Positions 36,396-45,600 of a stretch of DNA of 64,000 nucleotides are shown piece after piece. The stretch's first letter is position 1; every line of letters begins with the position of its first letter. The stretch covers positions 7,998,001-8,062,000 of the forward strand of contig CP126193.1 in assembly GCA_030272155.1 (NCBI GenBank). The letters are read 5' to 3'. Both the position numbers and the translations under genes were made by a program. The notes below the pieces were generated by a model. It searched no databases, was not told where the DNA came from, and was given only the letters and a program-made list of their open reading frames with translations. This stretch comes from Tetradesmus obliquus. Lineage: Eukaryota; Chlorophyta; Chlorophyceae; Sphaeropleales; Scenedesmaceae.

Positions 36396-36848
36396 GCAGC
36401 CCCCTGGCACCTGCGCAGTCAGCCCCACGCAGCGCTGCAGGCCGACCAGCAGTTCTCCAGCGCGCTAGCAGCCTTCAAGCAGCAGCCTCTCGCCGCAACC
36501 CAGCAGCAGCAGCAGCAGCAGCAGCTGGCGGGCTTCCACTCGGCGCAGGCCGCGCAGTCGCAGCTGGCGGTGGGCGCGTCCGAGCTGTCTGCGTCAGACA
36601 GTGACAGCAGCGACAGCGCGGGCCCCGTGCGCGTGCCGCTGAAGCTGGTGGTTGCTGACGCGGTCAAGCGCTGGTTTAACGAGACGCTCAGCGAGGCGCG
36701 GCGCGGAGACGTGAAGCAGCAGGCGCTGCTGGCGCAGATGTATGCGGAGGGCTACGGCTGCAAGGCCGACCCAGAGCAGGCGCAGGTGTGGGGCGAGCGC
36801 GCGCGGCTGCGCGGCTACAGCATGAGCGGCGTGTACGACGCCTACTGA
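36148..36848 (+). CDS. Small Sel1-like (TPR-like) repeat protein, 2 exons
   Basis: CDS is join(36148..36178,36400..36848), 159 residues, phase 1 at the junction. Exon 1 encodes MEFGGVQAAP. The middle is poly-Q and then an acidic-serine stretch (SASDSDSSDSAG). The C-terminal third is conserved-looking: LVVADAVKRWFNETLSEARRGD, then ALLAQMYAEGYGCKADPEQAQVWGERA. The part ALLAQMYAEGYG...A..W is a Sel1-type repeat signature. Single-repeat proteins of this layout occur in plants with unknown role. The acceptor lies directly after a CTG/GCT run. Function is not assigned. Confidence 0.7.
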
Positions 36849-38708
36849 GGGGGGCAGGGGCATGTGGCAGGCAGGCGAGCAGGCAGCATGGTGCTCCTCT
36901 ATGCGGCTCAGCAGCAGGCAGAGCAGGCACGCGTAGTGATGCTTACTAGCTGGGGCCATGCGGTGTGTGGTGTGGTGCCACGCGGCCCAGCAGCAAGCAG
37001 AGCAATCATGCGCATAGGCGTGAGTGGCGTGTTGCAGCAGCAGCTGGGGAATGGCTTACTCATTTGTTTGCGTTTTACATTGTTGAGTGTGCAGCTGTGT
37101 GCCTTGCCACAACCAGACACACACCATCAGGGGCATGTCATTTCTGCTGAGTTGTTGATGCGTATGTGGCTGCCACACTGGCTAGTGGCCAATTTTCTGC
37201 TATTTCAGTGGGGCCGCAGCATGTGCAGCGCCATAGGTTGTATTGCAGTGCCCGCGCCTTGTGATACCTACATTGCTGCCTGGGGGCTCCTGGTGCGGCA
37301 CTGGCCCCAGACGCACCGCAGCGGCAGCTCTCCCTGCTTATTGAGCAGCAGCCTACCCTGTTTTTGACATCCTAGATGCAAGCCCCAGACTAGCGGTCAG
37401 CTGCTGCTAGCGTAGGATGTGCAGCCATGCACGGAGTATGTGTTGTTTGTGGCTCCTGGCGATTGATTAGCAGCTAGCAGCAAGCGTATGAGGGGGCGTA
37501 GCTTTACAGTCTGTTCCTGCTGGGCGGCAGTGTTGCCGGGCACGGCGGCTGGCTGTGGCGGCAGTGAGTCTGCCGTGCTGCCCCCTGGGGGCATGCACTA
37601 GTGTTAAGCTGTCCTGCTACGGTTTGTCCAAATCGTGGCCAGGGGGTGCTGCTGTTGTGGCTGGCAGGCGTGCATGCAGAGCAGCGGTCTCTGCACGAGA
37701 GAAACTCCCTGCCTCTACTCTAGAATTGGCTGCCACTGTCGCCCAGAGGTGGCAGTCGCTGCTGTGCTCCTTGCTGGCTTGTTGCCTGGGGTGCGTGCAG
37801 CAAGGTGTGGGCGGCGGCTGCCAGTGGTTGAGTTTATGTCATCTGTACACTAGCAAAAGGTGGCACCATGGTGTTGCGTGGTTCTTGTTGGCTGGCCGGC
37901 GCTGATGCAGCTGAGCGTCAGGCCACAGCACCGTACAGCAGTGCATCTGTTGGGCCTTGACTGTACAGGGCCCATATGTGCTCTGCATGCAGAGCAATGT
38001 GACAAGCGCGTGGGTGTGTCTGCTGGGCAGCTGCCTGCGAGGTTGCGTGGCATGCGTGTGTGTTTTGAGTTGCAGTCCTTCACGCCGTGATGGTGTGTTT
38101 TGTTAAAACACCTTGATTACAGAATCTATATTCACTAGGAGTTGCTGTTGGCCTGCCTGTTTTGGTGGGCTGGGCAGGGCCAGACACCTGCGTGAACGGC
38201 TGCCGTTGAACACATCTCGTTCTGATGTGATGTCTTACATCATGCACGTAAATGTCGTACGTATGACAGTGTAACAAAGTGACAAGTCCTGGCTTTGAGC
38301 TTCACTGCTGAGCACATTCCGCAACCCTTCTGCCACTGCTGACAGCAGTCCACAAACCTTTTGCAAGCAGACCCACCTGAATCCGTCAGCTGTACGCTGG
38401 GATGCGTGCCAATTGCATGAGTTCACAACACGGCAACGCAGAACAGTAGCTTGGGACGAGGCTCAACATCTCCACGCCCAACAACCATTTTTAGACACGC
38501 CACCCTTTCTGTCACGCAACCTACTAGGTACACAGCAACCTTTCAGCTCCTGAACTTTAGATCCTCAGGCTTGGATGCTGGCCACAAATGGTGCAGCTGC
38601 AGAAGGCCGTGGCCCATGCCGCTGATCATGCATGCCCCATATAACACCAAGAACCCGACTTTCTCCTAAACCTACCCTGCCGGCCTACACGCCACTGCTA
38701 TAGCTAGC
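36849..38708. other. Long intergenic stretch between convergent genes
   Basis: About 1.9 kb with no supportable exon, RNA gene or mobile element. It must include the 3' UTRs of the Sel1-like gene (+) and the propeller-like gene (-). Minus-strand TGTAA (TTACA) occurs near 38233 and 38116 as possible signals. Confidence 0.4.
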
Positions 38709-40092
38709 CTAAGCACATGCAACCGCAGGGTCCACGCCGATGACCTCGTACGGCTGGCTGCTGCAGTCCATCAGCAGCGGCACGCAGCGCAGGTAGTGGC
38801 TGTTGGCCACCCACACCCTGCCGCCAGCCAGCGCGGTGCGCGTGGGCACGCTGTACTGCGCAGGCTGGATGAGGCAGCCCACAGTTGCGCTGCTGTAATC
38901 CGGGGCAAAGTCCAGGCGCAGCACCGCGCTGCCAAAGTTGCTGCCCAGCCAAGCGATGGTGCTGGCCCCGCCCGCCATGCTGAAGCCGTCCGCCCACACC
39001 TTGGCGCCGTTGACCTTGGGCAGCTGGATCTCAGTGACGCTCTTGACCCTCAGGCCGTCCAGCGCCACCTTGAACATGTTGCCGCGGCCCCTGCAGGCAG
39101 CAGGCCGCAGCAAGGCAAGGGGGTCAGGCAGGCGCTGTTGCTGCTGCTGTGGAGCTTTGACAGTGTCACGAGAGCACAAAGATCCCTGCAGCACACTGCT
39201 GTTGCATATTGTTTGTAATTGACAAGAGCATGGCTGATCCTGTCGATTGATTGATCCAACAACATGCTAGCTCCTGCGCTGCCCGCACCCCCCTTCCTCA
39301 CCAGTGTGACAGCAGCAGCGTGCTGTTGTCCACCACAGCCACGCCGTTGGCCTTCTCACTCCAGGGAGCCATGCAGGGCCCGGGGCAGTGGAAGGAGGGG
39401 CCAAGCGGCAACGACACCACAGGCACTGACGTCACCGGCTGCTGCTGCTGGCCGCGGAAGGCAGCCAGGTCACGTGGCAGTGCGTACAGCTGCGGCCTGA
39501 AGCTGTCTGTGATGAACACGTGGGCCTCACCCACAGCAATTTCGTTGAGCAGGTAGCTGCAGGGCTGCATGGGGCGGCACGGCTCGCCCTTGACCACCTG
39601 CACATCAAGCACGCCCTTGACGGTGTAGGCGCTGCCGAACCCGCTGCCGCTACCGCTGCCGCTGCCGCTGCTGCTGCTGCCGGTTGCTGGCTGCAGGTAG
39701 ATGACGCGTGCGATGCCGCTGATGGAGCCTGACGCCCACAGCGCGAGGTGCTTCTTGTCAAAAGCACAACCGTTGATGGGCAGCGGGTCGCTGCTGGTGT
39801 CCTGGTAGATCAGCTGTGTGCTGTTGGTGGCCAGGTTGACGTGGTACACTGCTGACTTGACCAGCGTGCACACAAACAGGTCGCTGCTGGTGGGGCCATC
39901 AGTGATGCTGGCTGCATGTGAGCCCTTGGGCAGCTGCACAATCCATTCGCCTCCACGCCGGATCGGCAAATGAACTTGCTGCTTGACAAAGGAGCTGCCT
40001 ATATCAGCTGCATCGAAGGCTGGCTGCCCGCCCAACGCAGCAGCAACGACTATGCAGCAGAGCACCATACGCAGCGCAGAGGCGGACATCAT
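38709..40092 (-). CDS. Secreted or luminal beta-propeller-like protein, 2 exons
   Basis: CDS is complement(join(38709..39090,39302..40092)), 390 residues; the junction (CAC TG|GTGAGG to CAG|GGGCCG) closes in phase 2. Residues 1-25 form a signal peptide (ALRMVLCCIVVAAALGG). The mature part consists of repeated strand-turn units: DLFVCTLVKSAVYHVNL, INGCAFDKKHLALWASG, GVAVVDNSTLLLSHW, TALAGGRVWVANSHYLRC. They resemble the blades of SMP-30/strictosidine-synthase-like propellers. A Gly-Ser run interrupts the middle. No catalytic or metal-binding set can be identified with certainty, so an enzymatic role is not claimed. It starts the block of minus-strand genes extending to 54.1 kb. Confidence 0.7.
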
Positions 40093-41037
40093 GATGCCTG
40101 TTGATTCAGCAGTGTATATTATTCATCATTTCTTCTTATGAGGCTGGCTAGCACAGCCGCGTCAATGCTGTCGTAGTTGGCACACGGCGCGAGGGATCGA
40201 CGTGTGGAAACGAAGTGAAGCAGCTGGCTAGCCTTAACCGCAGCAGAAAAAAACAATTGATGTTGCGTGCACACCACATCAGCAATGCCCACCACTACTG
40301 CTCCCGGCAGTTGTCCTTAGGTGTTGGGCGGGAAAGTGTGCAGAGTGTCATCTGGCTTACACCTTCGGTGAACCACCACTGGGTCGCCACACGCAACGCA
40401 AACATGCTGTCAACCAAGTCGGAACATGCCTCTGACGCGATCAGCGCCAAACAGGATGCTTGACGGGTTTGTAGCCTGCACAACTTGAATCAGCTTGCAG
40501 ACCAGGTGCCAGACTGTGGCTGCCATCGTGCAGACAGCTTGATGCACATGCCTTGCAATGCAGACCCCAGCAAACAGGTTGCTCCAAGTGAGCAGAATCT
40601 CGTAAAAAGGAACAGCTGCTGGTGGATGCCAGCTAATAGCAAGCGAGCCAGCTGCCACAGCTGGAATGACATTGGGCCCTTGCAGCTCCGACAACCAACA
40701 GGCATCAGATATGCTTGCTAGCACAGGGTCTGCGTCAGTGAGGTCGATGCTCTTGACATTCAACATCATAAGACAGGCTAAAACCCTTTTTGAACACAAG
40801 TCAGTGGGTTATGCACCCGGCTGCATGCCACTGCCCCCACGCCCAGGCAGTATGACAACACAGCAGCTCCTGCAGCTGCTGCCCACTGCCGCTAGCACCC
40901 AGCCCTGGCCCAGCCACTATGTGCAGTGCCCCATGCACACGATGCTGCCACTATGTGCAGTGCCCCATGCCCACGATGCTGCCACTATGTGCAGTGCCCC
41001 ATGCACACGATGCTGCCACCACGCCAGCAGGCCACAA
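40093..41037. other. Intergenic, MED21 3' side to propeller gene promoter
   Basis: Two minus-strand genes flank this 945-bp stretch. A 34-bp tandem repeat lies at its MED21 end (40913-41014). The rest shows short open frames without features. Confidence 0.35.
40913..41014. repeat. 34-bp tandem repeat, three copies
   Basis: Three head-to-tail copies start at 40913, 40947 and 40981, each beginning GCCACTATGTGCAGTGCCCC. Only one base differs (the middle copy reads CCCACGATG instead of CACACGATG). The array lies 24 bp beyond the MED21 stop, probably in its 3' UTR. Confidence 0.9.
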
Positions 41038-41514
41038 TCACCCCTGGCTGGCCTGCGCCTGTGCCTGCAGTTTTGCCTTGGCCAGCGCCGCGTACAGCGC
41101 CTGCAGCTGCAGCAGCTCACCCTCCGCCTGCCCAACAGCTGCCGCCAGCTGCTGCGACACCTCCGCGTGCTGCTGCTGCAGCTGCCGCACCTCAGCAGTG
41201 AAGCCGCCCTGCCCCTCCTGGCCGCTGCTGCTGCTGCTACAGCCCAGGCCATAGGGCAGCAGCTGCAGCAGGGCCTCCGTGGCCTGCACCTGCTGCGTGA
41301 TCTCGCCCGCCATGCGCGCCGCATGCGCCGCCACGTCAAAGCCGGGCACGGGCTCAGCAGCAGCCAGCGGCGGCCCGCCAGGCGCTGCCACTGGCGGCGC
41401 GTCGCGCTGCATGACGCCCAGCGAGTGCATGAGCGTTGCTGAGACGCCGTCCAGCTGGTCCTGCAGCTGCGTCAGCAGCTCTGCACCGCTGGCACCTGCT
41501 GCTGGCGCTGCCAT
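41038..41514 (-). CDS. MED21: Mediator complex subunit 21 (MED21), intronless
   Basis: MED21 is a short coiled-coil subunit of the Mediator middle module, pairing with MED7, and is needed for RNA polymerase II transcription. The 158-residue single-exon frame has the family's layout. First comes LLTQLQDQLDGVSATLMHSLGVMQRDAPP, matching the N-terminal helix ending in L-G-V-x-Q. After a Pro/Ala linker comes MAGEITQQVQATEALLQLLP, matching the conserved I-x-x-L-I-x-x-LP helix. Then follows a long heptad coiled coil (VRQLQQQHAEVSQQLAAAVG to QLQALYAALAKAKLQ). A serine-glycine insertion follows the LP motif. Identification rests on motif order and coiled-coil pattern, not on strong identity; another short coiled-coil protein is possible. 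Confidence 0.75.
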   Translation of the reverse strand: MAAPAAGASGAELLTQLQDQLDGVSATLMHSLGVMQRDAPPVAAPGGPPLAAAEPVPGFDVAAHAARMAGEITQQVQATEALLQLLPYGLGCSSSSSGQEGQGGFTAEVRQLQQQHAEVSQQLAAAVGQAEGELLQLQALYAALAKAKLQAQAQASQG

Positions 41515-41771
41515 GGCAACTGCTGCTGCTGGTGGTGGTGGTGGTGGTGGTGATGCTGCTGGTACCTGGCTGGCTTGTTGCGCAGCTGCAGGTGTGTGCT
41601 GTGGCGTGCCTGGCGCCCTTTGCAGGAGTGACTAGAACGCCCCGCAGCTGCTGCAATGTACGGCTGTGTGCCGCAAGCTTGCACCGTGCGGTAGTGTACC
41701 AGGGAATGTAATCAAGCAAGCAGGAAAAGACTGGCTGTTGTTGCTAATGCCCTGTTGCTGGTGACCTGCTG

Positions 41772-41804
<33 letters not shown>

Positions 41805-41842
41805 ATGGTGGTGGTGTTGTACTGCTGCTGTTCCTGCACTGC
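41515..41842. other. Short spacer between ATG12 and MED21
   Basis: These 328 bp carry the ATG12 3' UTR and the MED21 promoter. A CTG run followed by GGTGGTGGTG is present around 41770-41820. Nothing else is seen. Confidence 0.35.
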
Positions 41843-42118
41843 TCAGCCCCAGGCCGGCGTCAGAGCGTAGCTGACGTGCAGCTTGCCGTCTGTGCCATAG
41901 GCCTTGGTCAGCACGCCCAGCTGCTCGTCCAGTGCGGGGCAGAAGGCGTTCCGCAGGTACACAAACACGCTGTCGCTGTGCAGCTGCTTCCGCAGAAAGG
42001 CCACCACCTTCGAGAAATGGCTGTCTACTGATATCTTAACTTTGTCTTGCTTGAGCAGGGGCGCACCACCAGCTGCCTGGAAGACGACCACCACCTTGGC
42101 CACCTGCTCACTGCTCAT
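41843..42118 (-). CDS. ATG12: Autophagy ubiquitin-like protein ATG12, intronless
   Basis: ATG12 is conjugated through its C-terminal glycine to ATG5 by ATG7 and ATG10; the conjugate drives ATG8 lipidation on growing autophagosomes. The frame is 91 residues with no intron. It is almost exactly the minimal ubiquitin fold of plant ATG12: KVVVVFQAAGGAPLLKQDK (strand 1 and loop), FLRKQLHSDSVFVYLRNAF (helix and strand), then YGTDGKLHVSYALTPAWG. The terminal Trp-Gly is the conjugation end, with no extra residues to remove. There is no N-terminal extension like that of fungal or animal ATG12. It lies between MED21 and the ABCF3 gene on the same strand. Confidence 0.95.
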   Translation of the reverse strand: MSSEQVAKVVVVFQAAGGAPLLKQDKVKISVDSHFSKVVAFLRKQLHSDSVFVYLRNAFCPALDEQLGVLTKAYGTDGKLHVSYALTPAWG

Positions 42119-42698
42119 AGCCTGCTGGGGCCAGCTGCTGACGTGATAATCAGCTGGTCATAGCCGAAAAGATCACTTCAAATGGTATTCGCTCAGATTT
42201 GAAACAGCTTGTATATGCAGAAGTGAACTCTCGGCTTTACAGTTGTGGGCCTTGGCCCTCCACACAAATATGCACAGCTGTACAATGAGGCACACAGCAC
42301 TGCACATAACACGGGCGCTGTGATACGTGCAAGCAGGCATGCATCACATTAAGCTTAGACCCCACCCAGCGCACATGCCGAGGCACTAGGGTTTTGCAAC
42401 CCACTGCTGCACTCTTGCGCATGCTGCCGCCAGAACATACAGCAGCCCTGTCTGCTGCCACCTGCAACGACCATGCCAGCTCCTCTGCCGTCCCGGGCAA
42501 CCACTGCTGCTGCTGCTGCTGCTGCTCTCAGCCTGGCAAAGCAGACAGCTGGCCAGATCTGGTCTTGGCTCAGGCGCTGGCAGCAACTGCATACCAGCAC
42601 TGCTGCACAACTCCGGTCACCAACAGTGCCTCCAGCAGTGACACCACGCCTGCACTCACAAGCTGCTAGCCTGTAGCCACTGCTGCTGCTGCTGCTGC
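42119..42698. other. Spacer between the ABCF3 gene and ATG12
   Basis: This 580-bp stretch carries the 3' UTR of the ABCF3-type gene and the ATG12 promoter. TTACA (minus-strand TGTAA) at about 42237-42241 is a candidate polyadenylation signal. A short CTG run lies at 42508-42526. Confidence 0.4.
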
Positions 42699-45600
42699 TC
42701 AGTGCTTGGCCAGGCCCCTTAGCCGCTTCTTGTAGTCATCAAAGGTGCCGTGGAAGGGCACCACCTGGCGCGGCAGCGCAGAGCGGACAGCAGGCACGGC
42801 AGTGAGCAGGGCATTGTCAGCATTTGTAAAGGTGAAAATCATGACAGCTACATGCATTACATGGCAGCTAGAGCTGCGTGCACATCATTGGCAATGTGCA
42901 GCATGCGCAACTTCACCAGCTGTGACTGCGCCTGCAGCAGCAGGAACTGCATGCCATCGCCGCCCGCTGTGCTGATCTTGTCTGGCACCAACCCAGGCAC
43001 ACACCACCCTGTGCAGCTGCACAGCTTGCGCGCAGCACCCCCCAACTGCCCGCCCCCCCCTCACCTGGCCTCCCTCGCAGCACCACAGCTCGTCCACGGT
43101 GGACTCGATCAGGTACTGGTCGTGGCTCACCTGGCCAGCAGCAGCAGCAGCAGCAGAATGCAGATAAACAGCAAGGAGGGCAGATGGCCATGCACTGGGG
43201 TGAAGGCAGCAACAGCAAGCTCTGCGTGCAAGGGCACGTTACAGCGATGGCTGCAGAAAGATAGCGAAGGACAGAAAGGCGGATGGTCATGGCTGTTGAC
43301 CTGCCCCGCACCCAGCTGCAGCAGTGCAGCACACACCCGGCCAGCCGTGCCGCACCATGAGCACGCCCCCCCTGAACAGCGCACCATGAGCACCCCTCCC
43401 CTGAACAGCGCACCATGAGCACGCCCCCCCTGAACAGCGCACCATGAGCACGCCCCCCCTGAACAGCGCCAGGCCCTCAATGAGTGCGTCCACTGCGTCT
43501 ATGTCCAGGTGGTTGGAGGGCTCGTCCAGCAGCAGGATGTGCGGCTTGGTGAAGGTCAGCTGGGGGGGACGGGAGGGAGGAAGGCAGCAACAGCAGCAGG
43601 TGTGGCAGGTGCAGGTGTGGCATGTCAGCACATGGCGATGACGCGCTGCTGTTGCCTTGTGTACAGGTTGCAACAGCACGCTGCAGGCAGCAGGGTTGTG
43701 ATGTGGGAGCTGCGTGAGCAGGCACAGCGGCTGTGCAGGAGTGATGCTGCCAGCCAGCACCACCTGGTGGTTGCTGCGCATGTGCTAGAGCGGCGTAGCG
43801 ACAGAGCAGCAGCTCTGGTACTCGGCTCAGCTGTCTGTCACGTCAGTGCAGGCGCGGCTGCTGCTGCCTCACCCGCGCCACCGCCGCTGCTGCTGCCCTG
43901 CCTGCCTGCCACATGCACAACAAGCAGAACTTCCACTTTGCGACACAGCAACGCCCTCCGCTCTTTCACCTCCACAGAACAACAGGCCAGCATGCCGCCC
44001 ACCTTGGCGAAGGCCACCCTGCTCTTCTGCCCCCCCGACAGCGTGTACAGCGGCTGCAGCGCCAGCGGGCCGCTCAACCCGAAGCTGCCCAGGTGCTGCC
44101 GCGCCTCCTGCTCCTTGAGGTCGGGGTAGCTCCGCAGCATCACCTGGGTGTGTGTGTGTGTGTGGGGGGGGGGGGGGGGATCAAACACAGAGGGGGGTTT
44201 GAGGGCTGTCAGCTTAAAGATAGAGCAGAGGACTAGGGTGTGAGCGCATGATCAAGATAGAGCAGAGGACTAGGGTGTGAGCGCATGATCAACCGGCAAG
44301 CAGGCAATTGGAGTTTGCTTGCGCAAAGACATGTGGGTGCTGCTGGTGCACATGCACACCAACCATACACGGGTCTGCTTCACGCCTGTGCAGCTCTAGC
44401 TGGGCCGCTACGCTGGAAGCGGCGTGTGGCTGCGCTGCCTTGCGTGCTGCCTGCGTGCTCCCTGCCCCCCTCACCTGCAGTGCGTTGAGGGCCAGGTCCA
44501 TGCCGTCCACGTGGTGCTGGCTGAAGGTGGCCATGCGCACCTGGTGATTGGGGGCGGAGGGGGGGTGGGGGTGGGGGGGACAGCACCGGCAGTCAGCATC
44601 TGTCGCGGATCAGCAACGGCATCCTGTGCTCCACGTGCCTGCAGGGTTGCTGCCGATCACGCTGCAGATGCTGCCGCATGTGCAACATGTTGCACCATTG
44701 ATGTACACAAACGCAGGCAGACATGCAGCAACGCAGCTATGTAGCCGCTGCAGGGGCTGGCGCTGCCCCCCCCCCACCTTGGGGTTGCGTGTGATGTGTC
44801 CCTTCACCGGCTCCAGTGCGCCACTAATCAGCCCCAGCAGCGTGGACTTGCCTATGCCGTTGGGGCCCACGATGGCGGCACGGCTCTCAAGGTCCTGTTG
44901 CAGGAGGGGGGTTTGGGGCAGCAGGCGTTGAGTGTGGCCACAGCAAGGGATGAAGAGGCACAGGCAGAGGATTTGAGGCTGTGCATCGGCTGGTCTGATG
45001 TTTAACAAGCTGTGGTAGTAAAACGCTTGCAGTGGCTGCAATGCAGGGAGCAGCCAGAAGCGAGTGTGCCTGTGCTGCATGCACATGCGCTTCATGCACA
45101 TGCGCTCCCCCCCCCCCCCCCCTTCATGCACATGCGCTCCCCCCCCCCCCCCTTCATGCACATGCGCTCCCCCCCCCCCCCTTCATGCACATGCGCTCCC
45201 CCCCCCCCCCCCCCCTTCATGCACATGCGCTCCCCCCCCCCCCCCTTCATGCACATGCGCTCCCCCCCCCCCCTTCATGCACATGCGCTCCCCCCCCCCC
45301 CCCCCTTCATGCACATGCGCTCCCCCCCCCCCCCCCCTTCATGCACATGCGCTCCCCCCCCCCCCCCTTCATGCACATGCGCTCCCCCCCCCCCCCCTTC
45401 ATGCACATGCGCTCCCCCCCCCCCCCCTTCATGCACATGCGCTCCCCCCCCCCCCTTCATGCACATGCGCTCCCCCCCCCCCCCCTTCATGCACATGCGC
45501 TCCCCCCCCCCCCCCTTCATGCACATGCGCTCCCCCCCCCCCCCCCCCCCTTCATGCACATGCGCTCCCCCCCCCCCCCCTTCATGCACATGCGCTCCCC

